Shown: positions 7,437 to 19,230, counted from the first letter of the stretch. The stretch is 64,000 bases of DNA from an uncultured Bacteroidota bacterium (GCA_902826215.1 CADEDY010000017.1:1-64000); one strand, 5' to 3'. Notes: generated by a model from the letters alone, not told the origin. A program made the numbers and translations.

Positions 7437-8776
7437 AGAAACCTCGGATCAGTATCCACTGGTTCCGCCGGGACCTGCGCTTGGAGGACAACCACGGTCT
7501 TTTCCGCGCATTGAGCGAACACGGGGACGTGCTCCCATTGTTCATCTTCGATACGAACATCCTGGACCGATTGGAGGATAAAGCTGACCGGCGTGTCGAC
7601 TTCATCCACCGCACGTTGTCCGAGATGCGCGAACGCATCCAGAGCGCTGGAGGCGCGCTCTTGGTGGAGATCGGTGCACCGGAGGCCGTTTGGGCTCGGC
7701 TCATGGATCGATTCGAGATCACGGCCGTTACGGCGAACCACGACCACGAGCCGTATGCTTTGGAACGTGACACCCGGATCGGTGCGATGCTCGAAGAAAA
7801 GGGCATTCCCTTCACCACGTACAAGGACATCAGCATTTTCGAACGGAACGAGGTGTTGAAGGATGACGGGGGGCCATATACGGTCTTCACACCGTACATG
7901 CGGAAATGGCGTTCGTTGTTCCGACCGGAGATGCTTGACCCGTTCCCGAGTGAAAGTTCCCTGAGCCGTTTCTGGCGAACGCCTGAACTGGACCTGCCCA
8001 CCCTCGAGATCATCGGTTTCGAACGAACGGATCTTGTTGTTCCTCGGAAGACCCTGACCGACAGCTTACTGGCTGACTATCAGGAAAACAGGAACATACC
8101 GGCCTTGGACGGCACCAGCCGCATGAGCACCCACCTGCGTTTCGGGACGGTGAGCGTTCGCGAGCTATTCCGGCGCAGCATGGCCAAGAGCACCACATAT
8201 ACCAACGAACTGATCTGGAGGGAGTTCTTCATGCAGGTCCTATGGCATTTCCCGCATCCCGAAAGGGCCTTCAAACCGGCATATGACAACATTCCTTGGC
8301 GCGCTGACGAAGCGGGGTTCAAAGCGTGGTGCGAAGGCCGAACAGGATACCCTTTGGTGGATGCCGGCATGCGCGAATTGAACGCTACCGGACTGATGCA
8401 CAACCGGGTACGCATGGTGGTCGCCAGTTTCCTCACCAAGCATCTGCTGATCGACTGGCGTTGGGGAGAAGCCTATTTCGCCCAGAAGCTCCTGGATCTC
8501 GAGTTGAGCAGCAACAACGGGGGCTGGCAATGGGCATCGGGGTCGGGATGCGATGCGGCCCCGTATTTCCGCGTTTTCAACCCGAAACTCCAACAGGAGC
8601 GCTTCGACCCGGAGTTAAACTATGTGAAGAATTGGGTTCCTGAGTATGGATCCGCAAACTATGCACCGCCGTTGGTCGTTCATGAGATGGCCCGCAAGCG
8701 TGCGATCGAGACCTACAAGCTCGGACTCGCGGATCGGACCGGAAAGATCGAACCCCAACAGCAACTTTTCAATTAG
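7433..8776 (+). CDS. phr: Deoxyribodipyrimidine photolyase (cryptochrome/photolyase family)
   Basis: FAD-binding photolyase-family protein, 447 residues, predicted to repair UV-induced pyrimidine dimers with blue light. The N-terminal antenna domain opens with IHWFRRDLRLEDNHGL. The FAD-binding half carries TSRMSTHLRFGTVSVREL, ELIWREFFMQVLWHFP, GYPLVDAGMRELNATGLMHNR and SSNNGGWQWASGSGCDAAPYFR, as in class I CPD photolyases. The ATG at 7433 overlaps the idi stop by four bases; longer in-frame starts lie within idi. Photolyase genes often sit with carotenoid genes, and the shared operon points to a joint light/UV response. A cryptochrome-like signalling role cannot be excluded. Confidence 0.93.
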   Translation: MKKPRISIHWFRRDLRLEDNHGLFRALSEHGDVLPLFIFDTNILDRLEDKADRRVDFIHRTLSEMRERIQSAGGALLVEIGAPEAVWARLMDRFEITAVTANHDHEPYALERDTRIGAMLEEKGIPFTTYKDISIFERNEVLKDDGGPYTVFTPYMRKWRSLFRPEMLDPFPSESSLSRFWRTPELDLPTLEIIGFERTDLVVPRKTLTDSLLADYQENRNIPALDGTSRMSTHLRFGTVSVRELFRRSMAKSTTYTNELIWREFFMQVLWHFPHPERAFKPAYDNIPWRADEAGFKAWCEGRTGYPLVDAGMRELNATGLMHNRVRMVVASFLTKHLLIDWRWGEAYFAQKLLDLELSSNNGGWQWASGSGCDAAPYFRVFNPKLQQERFDPELNYVKNWVPEYGSANYAPPLVVHEMARKRAIETYKLGLADRTGKIEPQQQLFN

Positions 8777-8778
8777 TC

Positions 8779-8940
8779 ATGCCACGGAAGAAGAAGATTC
8801 TCGTACTTAGCCAGCCGGTAAAGGAAGGCCTCAAGGCCATCAAGGTCCGGCTTGACGCCCGCACGGTCGTCACCCTCGCCAGTCGGAAAGCACTTGAATT
8901 CTGGCGCCAACGCTATCCAAAATTGGAAGTGATCGGTTGA
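8779..8940 (+). CDS. Small conserved-pair protein A (53 residues, unknown function)
   Basis: Short gene starting two bases after the photolyase stop. The 53-residue basic product begins MPRKKKILVL and ends WRQRYPKLEVIG. It has no TM segment, signal peptide or known motif I can name. The next gene encodes a paralogue of exactly the same length with 33 of 53 identical residues. The best-kept parts are IKVRLD.RT..T, KALxxW and RYPKLEVIG. The conservation and operon position argue that it is a real gene; a small nucleic-acid- or protein-binding adaptor is only a guess. Confidence 0.75.
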   Translation: MPRKKKILVLSQPVKEGLKAIKVRLDARTVVTLASRKALEFWRQRYPKLEVIG

Positions 8941-8966
8941 TCACTTCCTGAACGAACACAACGCCA

Positions 8967-9128
8967 ATGCCACGTAAGAAGCCCGCGATCATCCTCGAAC
9001 GACCCATCAAGAAAGGTGTGAAGGAGATCAAGGTCCGTCTCGATTCGCGAACGATCATCACCGTTTCGTCCCAGAAGGCCCTCGCAGCTTGGAAGCTGCG
9101 CTACCCCAAGTTGGAGGTGATCGGCTGA
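8967..9128 (+). CDS. Small conserved-pair protein B (53 residues, unknown function)
   Basis: Second member of the tandem pair, 26 bases after the first, 53 residues (begins MPRKKPAIIL, ends WKLRYPKLEVIG). Differences from copy A are mostly conservative (V/I, A/S, R/K) and the identical positions cluster in IKVRLD, RT, KAL and the last nine residues, which looks like purifying selection rather than chance. It ends eight bases before the SRPBCC gene. Function unknown. Confidence 0.75.
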   Translation: MPRKKPAIILERPIKKGVKEIKVRLDSRTIITVSSQKALAAWKLRYPKLEVIG

Positions 9129-9136
9129 GCCGCCCA

Positions 9137-9601
9137 ATGGCTCAACATGTTCTCGAGCGCGAGCAGGTCTTGCCTGTAACGCTGGAGGAAGCATGGACTT
9201 TCTTCAGTACTCCGAAAAATCTGGCGTTGATCACGCCGCCCGAAATGGGGTTCGTGATCCGGGAACCCTTCGATGACCAGCCTGCCTACACAGGACAGCT
9301 GATCTCCTACACGGTTCGACCGATGCTGGGCATTCCGCTCACGTGGGTCACGCGGATCGAAGAGGTGATTGGCCCGACCCGATTCGTCGACACCCAGTTG
9401 AAGGGTCCGTACAAGCGGTGGTGGCATGTGCACACGTTCCAATCCGTCTTCGAAGGCGTGCTGATGCGCGACCGGGTTGAATACGAGCTCCCCATGGGCC
9501 CGATCGGCGAACTTGCCCACGGTATCATCGTTCGGCGCAAGTTGACGGCCATTTTCGACCACCGGCATCGCACTTTGGAGCGTCTTTTCCCTCGGCAGTA
9601 A
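9137..9601 (+). CDS. SRPBCC family protein (START/cyclase-like fold)
   Basis: 154-residue protein of the SRPBCC ligand-binding superfamily, a helix-grip fold that holds hydrophobic ligands. Typical features are the opening EREQVLPVTLEEAWTFFSTP, the following ALITPPEMGF, the central ITWVTRIEEV-like strand (PLTWVTRIEEVIGPTRF) and the closing basic helix RRKLTAIFDHRHRTLERLF. The ATG at 9137 is chosen because earlier in-frame codons overlap small protein B. It sits between the carotenoid genes and crtZ, as such proteins often do in flavobacterial crt clusters. A role in carotenoid binding or transfer is plausible but unproven. Confidence 0.82.
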   Translation: MAQHVLEREQVLPVTLEEAWTFFSTPKNLALITPPEMGFVIREPFDDQPAYTGQLISYTVRPMLGIPLTWVTRIEEVIGPTRFVDTQLKGPYKRWWHVHTFQSVFEGVLMRDRVEYELPMGPIGELAHGIIVRRKLTAIFDHRHRTLERLFPRQ

Positions 9602-9635
9602 GAACAGCAGCAGCCTTCCGTTTGTTACCCACAGC

Positions 9636-10121
9636 ATGAGCACTTGGATGATCTTCGGGATCGTGGTCGTCACCTTCTTCGCTATGGAGTTCGTGGCGTG
9701 GGCGACACACAAGTATGTGATGCACGGCTGGCTCTGGAACCTGCACGCCGACCACCACAAGAAGGACCACTACAATTTCCTGGAGCGGAACGATAGTTTC
9801 TTCTTGATCTTCGCTGTGCCGAGCATGCTCCTCTTCTTCTTGGGAAGTATCAGAGGACTGGACGCACCTTGGCTATGGATCGGTCTGGGTATCCTGATCT
9901 ACGGGATAGCCTACTTCATCGTCCACGAGGTCTTCATTCACCAACGCATCAAGTGGCTGAAACGCACGAACAACGCCTACTTCATGGCCATCCGCAGGGC
10001 ACACAAGGTGCACCACAAGCACTTGGGAAAAGAAGATGGCGAGTGCTTCGGCATGTTAGTGGTCCCTTTCAAGTACTACGCTGAAGCACGTAAGGCTAGA
10101 TCTGCACAGAACGCCGATTGA
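9636..10121 (+). CDS. crtZ: Beta-carotene hydroxylase (CrtZ, fatty-acid hydroxylase superfamily)
   Basis: Integral-membrane non-heme di-iron hydroxylase, 161 residues, expected to add 3-hydroxyl groups to beta-rings (beta-carotene to zeaxanthin). All four His clusters are present: HKYVMH around residue 25, HADHH around 38, HEVFIH around 100 and HKVHHKH around 126. Several hydrophobic helices lie between (MIFGIVVVTFFAMEFVAWA, LIFAVPSMLLFFLG, IGLGILIYGIAYFIV). Length matches bacterial CrtZ. It is the last gene of the pigment operon. Its cyclized substrate requires a lycopene cyclase that is not encoded in this window. Confidence 0.92.
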   Translation: MSTWMIFGIVVVTFFAMEFVAWATHKYVMHGWLWNLHADHHKKDHYNFLERNDSFFLIFAVPSMLLFFLGSIRGLDAPWLWIGLGILIYGIAYFIVHEVFIHQRIKWLKRTNNAYFMAIRRAHKVHHKHLGKEDGECFGMLVVPFKYYAEARKARSAQNAD

Positions 10122-10196
10122 GATCATGACCGCGCGACCAACAGATCCGTGTTGATCCGTGAGCTGGACCAAGGCATTCGGTCCTGTGCACAGGGC

Positions 10197-10204
10197 TACC
10201 TTTG
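10197..10204 (+). promoter_or_regulatory. -7 box before the methyltransferase gene
   Basis: TACCTTTG, a perfect TAnnTTTG match, 27 bases upstream of the ATG at 10232. It supports a new transcription unit after crtZ and argues against the earlier TTG start at 10202, which lies inside the box. No clear -33 TTG is seen at standard spacing. Confidence 0.5.
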
Positions 10205-10231
10205 AAAGCCCCGTTCGACGTGTGCGGCGCG

Positions 10232-11026
10232 ATGAGGATGAGTGATCAGATCCGGCAGATCAGCAGCTACTTGGGCCACTTGGTGAAAGCCCGGACCCGT
10301 CACGGGGTGCACAGTCCGTTCGTTTACGACCTGATCAGCAACGTGCTGAGGCCCCATGTGGGCATCCCTGAATTCGAGACCATCGAAGCCCTGCGGCAGG
10401 ATCTGCTGGACAGTGAACAAGTGATCCGCGTGAATGATCTCGGAGCCGGGTCACGGGTCTTTGATCTTCCAAGCCGACGCGTCGCAGATATAGCGCGCTC
10501 TGCGCTGAAGCCGGCCGCACAAGCCCAATTGCTTTTCCGACTAGCGCGGTATTTCCAAGCGAAGAACGTGCTGGAACTGGGAACCTCTTTCGGCATCACC
10601 ACCTTGTACTTGGCCTTGGGGGCGGAGGAAGGCAAGGTGTACACCATGGAAGGCTGTCCGCAAACGATGCGGATCGCACAGCATCACTTCGACCAATTGA
10701 AGCAACGGAACATCGTTCCCGTACTCGGGAGCTTCCGCAATCATCTGCTGGAAACACTTCACCGGATGGACACCGTGGACCTGGTCTTCATCGACGGCCA
10801 TCACGCCAAGGAGCCAACCTTGGAGTATTTTGAACTGTGCATGACCAAGGCCCATGCCGACTCTGTTCTCGTTTTCGATGACATCCACTGGAGCCGGGGC
10901 ATGGAGCAGGCATGGCAAGCCGTGAAGAGTGATCCGAGGGTCACCGTCACGATCGATCTGTACAATTTGGGCCTCGTATTCCTACGATCGGAACAGGCCA
11001 AGGAGCACTTCACACTCCGTTACTGA
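10232..11026 (+). CDS. Class I SAM-dependent methyltransferase (O-methyltransferase-like)
   Basis: 264-residue protein with a Rossmann methyltransferase core. Motif I is VLELGTSFGITTLYLAL, followed by the acidic KVYTMEGCPQTMRIA segment that holds the SAM ribose. DLVFIDGHHAKEPTLEYF and VLVFDDIHWSRGMEQAW follow the pattern of catechol-O-methyltransferase-like enzymes with a metal-binding Asp pair. The N-terminal ~90 residues (SSYLGHLVKARTRHGVHSPFVYDLI) are typical of a Bacteroidota-specific group. Starts at ATG 10232 or 10238. The substrate cannot be told. The cobalamin adenosyltransferase gene follows nine bases later. Confidence 0.85.
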   Translation: MRMSDQIRQISSYLGHLVKARTRHGVHSPFVYDLISNVLRPHVGIPEFETIEALRQDLLDSEQVIRVNDLGAGSRVFDLPSRRVADIARSALKPAAQAQLLFRLARYFQAKNVLELGTSFGITTLYLALGAEEGKVYTMEGCPQTMRIAQHHFDQLKQRNIVPVLGSFRNHLLETLHRMDTVDLVFIDGHHAKEPTLEYFELCMTKAHADSVLVFDDIHWSRGMEQAWQAVKSDPRVTVTIDLYNLGLVFLRSEQAKEHFTLRY

Positions 11027-11035
11027 TCCCGTGCG

Positions 11036-11587
11036 ATGAAGATCTACACCCGATCAGGAGACAAAGGCCAAACCAGCTTGCTGGGCGGCGAACGCGTGCC
11101 GAAGGACAGCCTGCGGATAGAGGCGTACGGTACGGTGGATGAGCTGAACAGCCACATCGGTCTGCTTCGCGACCAGTGCAATGGGGAGCGCGACGCTGAA
11201 CTCATTCCGATCCAGGAGAAGCTCTTCAGCTTGGGGTCACGACTCGCGAGCGGTTCGGAAGAGCAGGCCGAGAAGTTCAAGGTTCCGGTCATCACCGATG
11301 CGGACATCGAAGCCATGGAAGTCGCCATGGACACCATGGAAGCCGATCTTCCGGAGATGCGCAACTTCATTCTGCCCGGAGGCCTCCTCGCTGCTTCGCA
11401 GGCCCATGTGTGCCGGACAGTGTGCAGAAGGGCCGAACGCTTGTTGGTGCACTTGGCAGGTCTGGAGCCGGTACCGGAGATCATCGTGCGGTACCTGAAC
11501 CGGCTCAGCGACCTCCTTTTCGTGCTCGCTCGTCACATCGCGCACCGGGCCGGGGTGGCCGACACGCCCTGGAAGCCCCGTCAATAG
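11036..11587 (+). CDS. pduO: Cob(I)yrinic acid a,c-diamide adenosyltransferase, PduO type
   Basis: PduO/MMAB-type ATP:cob(I)alamin adenosyltransferase, 183 residues. It transfers the 5'-deoxyadenosyl group of ATP to cob(I)alamin, making coenzyme B12. The N-terminal ATP motif is YTRSGDKGQTSLLGGERVPKD. FILPGGLLAASQAHVCRTVCRRAER and YLNRLSDLLFVLARHI are the other family signatures. It is a helical-bundle protein acting as a trimer. The window has no B12-dependent mutase, so the user enzyme (for example methylmalonyl-CoA mutase) would be elsewhere. The 9-nt spacing to the methyltransferase suggests cotranscription. Confidence 0.95.
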   Translation: MKIYTRSGDKGQTSLLGGERVPKDSLRIEAYGTVDELNSHIGLLRDQCNGERDAELIPIQEKLFSLGSRLASGSEEQAEKFKVPVITDADIEAMEVAMDTMEADLPEMRNFILPGGLLAASQAHVCRTVCRRAERLLVHLAGLEPVPEIIVRYLNRLSDLLFVLARHIAHRAGVADTPWKPRQ

Positions 11588-11637
11588 TGGATATTCGAGC
11601 GGTTGATAAGTCCTGCCGGACCAGCGGACGATCCGGT

Positions 11638-11645
11638 TATATTTG
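11638..11645 (+). promoter_or_regulatory. -7 box before the DUF2795-like gene
   Basis: TATATTTG, a perfect TAnnTTTG match, 34 bases before the ATG at 11680. It lies in the 92-base spacer after the adenosyltransferase gene and marks the small gene as a separate unit. Confidence 0.55.
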
Positions 11646-11679
11646 CGGCCAATTTCACAGACCCTAACAAGGCCGCTCG

Positions 11680-11901
11680 ATGTATTGGACACTGGAACTA
11701 GCGCAGTATTTGGAAGACGCACCTTGGCCTGCCACGAAGGATGAATTGATCGATTTCGCCATGCGGACGGGCGCTCCACTGGAAGTGGTGGAGAATTTGC
11801 AGGGCATTGAGGACGACGAGGAGGTCTTCGAAACGATCGAGGACATCTGGCCGGACTACCCATCGAAGGAGGACTTCTTCTTCAACGAGGACGAATACTG
11901 A
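11680..11901 (+). CDS. DUF2795-like small acidic protein
   Basis: 73-residue, strongly acidic protein (ends KEDFFFNEDEY). The sequence pattern YWTLELAQYLEDAPWPATKDELIDFAMR-TGAPLEVVENL is that of a DUF2795-type protein that I recognise as very well conserved across Bacteroidota. It is cytoplasmic and the function is not established. A perfect promoter box precedes it and a strong terminator follows, so it is transcribed alone. The high acid content and extreme conservation suggest a housekeeping binding role, but that is inference. Confidence 0.85.
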   Translation: MYWTLELAQYLEDAPWPATKDELIDFAMRTGAPLEVVENLQGIEDDEEVFETIEDIWPDYPSKEDFFFNEDEY

Positions 11902-11918
11902 TCGAACACGACGTACAG

Positions 11919-11957
11919 CAAGCCCCGACCTGAAAAGGCCGGGGCTTGTGCTTTCTA
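11919..11957 (+). terminator. Rho-independent terminator after the DUF2795-like gene
   Basis: A GC-rich hairpin pairs CAAGCCCCG (11919-11927) with CGGGGCTTG (11940-11948). An inner CCT-GAAA-AGG extension forms a tetraloop, and the tail TGCTTTCT follows. It separates the small gene from secA. Confidence 0.75.
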
Positions 11958-12019
11958 GCCTCACCTGACGTGTTGGCAGACATCCCATTGCGGCAAGGTC
12001 TCTGCTCCGAGCGGCCTGC

Positions 12020-12027
12020 TACCTTTG
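12020..12027 (+). promoter_or_regulatory. -7 box upstream of secA
   Basis: TACCTTTG, a perfect TAnnTTTG match, about 100 bases before the secA ATG. It implies a leader of about 95 nt. I see no known regulatory RNA fold in the leader. Confidence 0.45.
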
Positions 12028-12128
12028 CCACCCCAAATTCGACGTGCATGTGAGAACGTGTGAATGGATGCTACTTATTCGATCCAGCTTCACGACTTCG
12101 GCAACATGGCCATTTGAACATCTTCCCC

Positions 12129-15509
<3,381 letters not shown>

Positions 15510-15566
15510 GTCCTAGGAAAGTATAATCGCCTTACATTGAATGGACGTTTCACACAACGCCCATTC

Positions 15567-16262
15567 ATGCAATTGCGGCCGGCCTTCGGGCCAACATGGC
15601 TATTCATTCTAGTGTCGAGCCTTTGCTGCGGGCAGGCCGAGGTCGGACTGCACATCGGCGTGGGGCAGAATGAGCCATGGCGGTCGGAGAGCGAGGACCG
15701 TCGCGGTGACGTGCAGGTCGATCCAGGCCTGGCATTGTCCATTGCAGTAAGTTATGCTGACCGGATCGAGTCGGGCAAGACCACTTGGATGAGGTTCGAT
15801 CTGCAATACTCCAAGTATCGGATCAAGGTCGACGAACACGATCAGAGCCTTTGCTGCTCAACGCGGGATAGTGCCATCATCGATCTGCATCTAGCCACCT
15901 TACGCATGGGACCCGAATTCGAGATCGGGCGCCTAACAAAGCTCTTCATCCCTCTCGACCTTTCCTGGCCCATTTCATCCAAAGCATCCGGCTACAGGAA
16001 TTCGTTCATTCCCCCGAATCAAACGCAAAGGAACTACCAGAACGAGAAGTCCAACTACGGAAGGTTCAACCTAACGATCGGGGCGGGTGTGTCGTTCGGC
16101 TTCCCGATAAGCAGCACTTATGTTCTCTCCATCGGACCGGTCGTCTCGCTCGGATTGTTCGACCAAGCGGCCACGACCAGCGATGTCCGTCTCTACAATT
16201 ACTCGCTAATGGTTTCCCTACGGCGCCGGGTCAGCACCCCACGGTTCCTACCACAGGACTGA
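15567..16262 (+). CDS. Predicted outer-membrane beta-barrel protein
   Basis: 231 residues from ATG 15567 (a TTG at 15537 would add ten residues). The N-terminus is a signal peptide (GPTWLFILVSSLCCG, cleavage near QAEVG). The rest shows alternating hydrophobic/aromatic strands such as TTWMRFDLQYSKYRIKV, FNLTIGAGVSFGFPI and YNYSLMVSLRRRV, and the pattern of glycine/aromatic strands fits a small outer-membrane barrel. I do not recognise a named family. It follows secA by 57 bases and faces the TonB-like gene across a shared terminator hairpin. Confidence 0.65.
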   Translation: MQLRPAFGPTWLFILVSSLCCGQAEVGLHIGVGQNEPWRSESEDRRGDVQVDPGLALSIAVSYADRIESGKTTWMRFDLQYSKYRIKVDEHDQSLCCSTRDSAIIDLHLATLRMGPEFEIGRLTKLFIPLDLSWPISSKASGYRNSFIPPNQTQRNYQNEKSNYGRFNLTIGAGVSFGFPISSTYVLSIGPVVSLGLFDQAATTSDVRLYNYSLMVSLRRRVSTPRFLPQD

Positions 16263-16268
16263 AAAGCC

Positions 16269-16292
16269 GAAGGCCCCGCGAACGGGGCCTTC
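16269..16292 (-). terminator. Rho-independent terminator between convergent genes
   Basis: A perfect ten-base-pair stem GAAGGCCCCG/CGGGGCCTTC with a CGAA tetraloop. On the minus strand it is followed by GGCTTTTC, so it mainly ends the minus-strand block that closes with the TonB-like gene. It may also stop plus-strand transcripts. Confidence 0.75.
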
Positions 16293-16318
16293 ATGCTTAT
16301 GGTGTATGGAGTTTGGTT

Positions 16319-17017
16319 CTAGAATAGGACCGGAATGCGCATCTGCACTCTCACGGGAACGCCTTTGTCATTGCCCGGCGTCCAGGGCGAAGTGGACTTG
16401 ATCACATCCACGATCTGATCGTCCACAGCTTGTTCTTTACCCTCGATCACTTTCACATCCGAGAGGTCACCGTTCTTTTCCACGATGAAGCTCGTCATCA
16501 CCTTGCCCTTCACGGCTTTCCCATTCGGATTCACGACCTTTTGCTTGATGATCGTCACGAGGGCCTTCTCCCCTCCCGGATACTCCGGCATGGTCTGCGC
16601 ACGTGTGTACAGGATATTGGCCAATGGCTCCGGATCATAGATCTTCTCTGCTAGTGCCTCGCCGTATACGTCATACCGTTCCCAAAGACCGGACTTGTGC
16701 CCCATGACATATTCGCCGCGGCTCTCGACCTTTCCATTCACGTGGTAGAAAACGAACGGGCCATCTTCAATGGTCAATGCCTCATCCTTGAAACGTCCTT
16801 CCGCCTTCAGCTTACCGTCCATGGTGAAGATCTTCCCGATGAAAAGATCACCATCCTTGCCTTCAGCCTGAAGGAAGTAGGCTGCATTCTTCTTTGTGGT
16901 AGGCTCCAGAACCTCGCTCAGGAAGAGCTTGGTTTGCTTCGGATCCTGCGCGTCAGCACTGAACCCGACACAGGTGATCAGGATAAGAAGTCGGAGAGCT
17001 GTTGAGAGGTAGCGCAC
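16319..17017 (-). CDS. TonB C-terminal-domain protein with MORN-like repeats
   Basis: 232 residues, last gene of the minus-strand block. A signal peptide (LRLLILITCVGFSADAQ) is followed by a MORN-variant antitoxin-like region (GKIFTMDGKLKAEGRF, FYHVNGKVESRGEYVMGHKSGLWERYD). The C-terminal TonB-type domain starts near residue 140 (MPEYPGGEKALVTIIKQKVVNP) and ends WTPGNDKGVPVRVQMRIPVLF. Unlike a classical TonB it has a cleavable signal rather than a TM anchor plus Pro-rich spacer, so it may act as a periplasmic or outer-membrane partner rather than an ExbB-coupled transducer. Family proteins of this layout are common in Bacteroidota and mostly uncharacterised. Confidence 0.8.
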   Translation of the reverse strand: MRYLSTALRLLILITCVGFSADAQDPKQTKLFLSEVLEPTTKKNAAYFLQAEGKDGDLFIGKIFTMDGKLKAEGRFKDEALTIEDGPFVFYHVNGKVESRGEYVMGHKSGLWERYDVYGEALAEKIYDPEPLANILYTRAQTMPEYPGGEKALVTIIKQKVVNPNGKAVKGKVMTSFIVEKNGDLSDVKVIEGKEQAVDDQIVDVIKSTSPWTPGNDKGVPVRVQMRIPVLF

Positions 17018-17084
17018 GGCGTTCGGGAGGATTGTGGTTTCGCCACATTCCTACGCCCGACGACCAGGAAAGGTTTCAAACTGT

Positions 17085-18623
17085 TCAACCCGCCCAGCCT
17101 TCGCGGTCCAAACTGCGGTACTGGATCGCTTCTGCGAGATGCTCCGTTCGGATATCGGGGCTATCCGCAAGATCGGCAATGGTGCGCGCCACTTTCAGGA
17201 TCCGGTCGTAGGCTCGCGCACTGAGTCCTAGCCGATCCATCGCTTTCTCCAACAACGCCTTCCCCGTGTCGTCGATCCGGCAGATCTCCCGCAGTTCCTT
17301 GCTGCCCATCTGTGCGTTGCTGTGGATCTTCTTCCCGGTGTAACGCGCCTGTTGCACTTGCCGCGCTTTGATCACCCGCTCGCGCATGTCGGCACTCTTC
17401 TCGCTGTTGCGTTCGGCGCTCAATTCGCTGAAGGGGACCGGTGTCACTTCGATGTGGATATCGATCCGATCGAGCAGAGGACCGCTCACCTTGTTCAAGT
17501 ATTTCTGCACCACGCCTGGGGCGCAAACGCACTCCTTGTCGGGGTGATTGTAATAGCCGCATGGGCATGGATTCATCGCCGCCACCAACATGAAGCTTGC
17601 GGGATATTCCACCGTGAATTTTGCTCTACTGATGGTGACCACACGGTCCTCCAAGGGCTGACGAAGCACTTCAAGCACTTGTCGTTTGAACTCGGGCAAT
17701 TCATCCAAGAACAGCACGCCATTGTGCGCCAGGCTGATCTCACCCGGTTGCGGGAACGAGCCACCTCCTACGAGTGCTACATCACTGATCGTGTGGTGCG
17801 GTGAACGGTATGGACGCACGCTCAGCAAGCTGTCCTCCTTCTTCAGCTTTCCCGCAACGCTGTGGATCTTCGTCGTCTCCAGCGCCTCGTCGATATTGAG
17901 CGGAGGAAGTATCGTGGGCAGCCGTTTCGCCAGCATCGTCTTCCCCGCGCCCGGTGGCCCGATGAGGATCAGGTTGTGACCACCGGCTGCCGCGATCTCG
18001 AAGGCCCGCTTGATGTTCTCCTGCCCCTTCACATCGGCGATATCAACCGGATAACTGCGGCTGCTGTTAGCGAATTCGGCCTCGATGTCGACCACCATCG
18101 GTTGGATGGAAGAACGGCCATGCATGAGATCAACGACCTCCGTCAGGTGTTCGACACCGTACACAGTCAGTCCTGTGACGATGGCCGCCTCGCGCGCATT
18201 CGCCAACGGAAGTATGATGCCTTTGAAGCCATTGCTCTTCGCTTCGATCGCGATGGGAAGAGCCCCTTTGATGGGCCGCACACCTCCATCGAGGGAGAGT
18301 TCGCCCATCACCAGGTGCGTCTCCAACAGATCAGCGGGTGCTTGGTCCGTAGCGGCCAACAGACCCACCGCAAGCGGAAGGTCATAGGCCGTTCCCTCCT
18401 TGCGGATATCAGCCGGAGCCAAGTTGATGGTGACGCCTTTGCCACGAGGGAAATACAAGCCGTTGTTGCGAAGAGCAGCATCCATGCGCTGTTGGCTCTC
18501 CTTCACGGCGCTGTCGGGCAGGCCCACGAGGAAGAAGAAGCCTCCGTTCTCCACGTTCACCTCAGCGGTAACGATCGTGGCGTTGATGCCGAACACGGCG
18601 CTTCCGTATACCTTGACGAGCAT
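17085..18623 (-). CDS. comM: YifB/ComM family Mg-chelatase-like AAA ATPase
   Basis: 512-residue AAA+ helicase of the ComM/YifB family, known in other bacteria to promote branch migration during natural transformation. The start is ATG 18623 ([18 protein letters not shown] is the family N-terminus); earlier in-frame codons run into gmhA. Landmarks are the N-terminal LonC-like domain ([37 protein letters not shown]), Walker [17 protein letters not shown], Walker [12 protein letters not shown], and a Cys-rich zinc segment [15 protein letters not shown]. It lies seven bases after gmhA. Transformation competence in this organism is not shown by the window. Confidence 0.93.
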   Translation of the reverse strand: MLVKVYGSAVFGINATIVTAEVNVENGGFFFLVGLPDSAVKESQQRMDAALRNNGLYFPRGKGVTINLAPADIRKEGTAYDLPLAVGLLAATDQAPADLLETHLVMGELSLDGGVRPIKGALPIAIEAKSNGFKGIILPLANAREAAIVTGLTVYGVEHLTEVVDLMHGRSSIQPMVVDIEAEFANSSRSYPVDIADVKGQENIKRAFEIAAAGGHNLILIGPPGAGKTMLAKRLPTILPPLNIDEALETTKIHSVAGKLKKEDSLLSVRPYRSPHHTISDVALVGGGSFPQPGEISLAHNGVLFLDELPEFKRQVLEVLRQPLEDRVVTISRAKFTVEYPASFMLVAAMNPCPCGYYNHPDKECVCAPGVVQKYLNKVSGPLLDRIDIHIEVTPVPFSELSAERNSEKSADMRERVIKARQVQQARYTGKKIHSNAQMGSKELREICRIDDTGKALLEKAMDRLGLSARAYDRILKVARTIADLADSPDIRTEHLAEAIQYRSLDREGWAG

Positions 18624-18630
18624 GGGATCC

Positions 18631-19230
18631 TCAGTGCTGATCAGCCCGGCGTGGCTCAGCCAGGTCGCGCTCAATGTGATCGATGAATGCGTGGATCACC
18701 TTGATGTGCACCTCTTGGATCCGGTCGGCGTAGCCCATGTGCGGCACGCGCACTTCCACGGTGCTGAGGTCAGCGAGTTTGCCGCCGTCCTTGCCGGTAA
18801 GTCCGATGACATGCATGTGCTTCTCACGCGCCACTTCGGCTGCGCGTAACACATTTGGGCTGTTGCCGCTGGTGCTGATCGCCAACAACACATCGCCTTC
18901 GCGACCATGGGCTTGCACGAAACGCGCGAACACCTGCTCGAAGCCGTGGTCGTTACCTACGCACGTAAGATGGCTCGGATCGCTGATCGACATCGCAGCG
19001 ATCGGTTCCCGGTCATCGCGGAAGCGGCCGGTCAATTCCTCCGCGAAATGCATGGCATCGCACATACTACCACCGTTCCCACAGCTGATGATCTTGGCCC
19101 CTTGCTTCAGGCAGTAGCTCATGAACGCCGCCGCCTGCTCAACCGCCGCGATATTGGCCGGATCGGCTACAAAGGCCTGCAGCACGGTGGCTGCTTCCGT
19201 GAAGTGGGATCGGGTACGCTCCGTGCTCAT
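18631..19230 (-). CDS. gmhA: Phosphoheptose isomerase (SIS domain)
   Basis: 199-residue SIS-domain protein of the GmhA type, converting sedoheptulose 7-phosphate to D-glycero-D-manno-heptose 7-phosphate for the LPS core. Typical segments are [23 protein letters not shown] and [19 protein letters not shown], both phosphosugar-binding loops, plus [13 protein letters not shown] and the C-terminal [15 protein letters not shown] with the metal-binding His. Other ADP-heptose genes are not nearby. A DiaA-like SIS protein is the alternative, but the motifs favour GmhA. Nearest upstream gene is dsbD, 45 bases away. Confidence 0.9.
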   Translation of the reverse strand: MSTERTRSHFTEAATVLQAFVADPANIAAVEQAAAFMSYCLKQGAKIISCGNGGSMCDAMHFAEELTGRFRDDREPIAAMSISDPSHLTCVGNDHGFEQVFARFVQAHGREGDVLLAISTSGNSPNVLRAAEVAREKHMHVIGLTGKDGGKLADLSTVEVRVPHMGYADRIQEVHIKVIHAFIDHIERDLAEPRRADQH

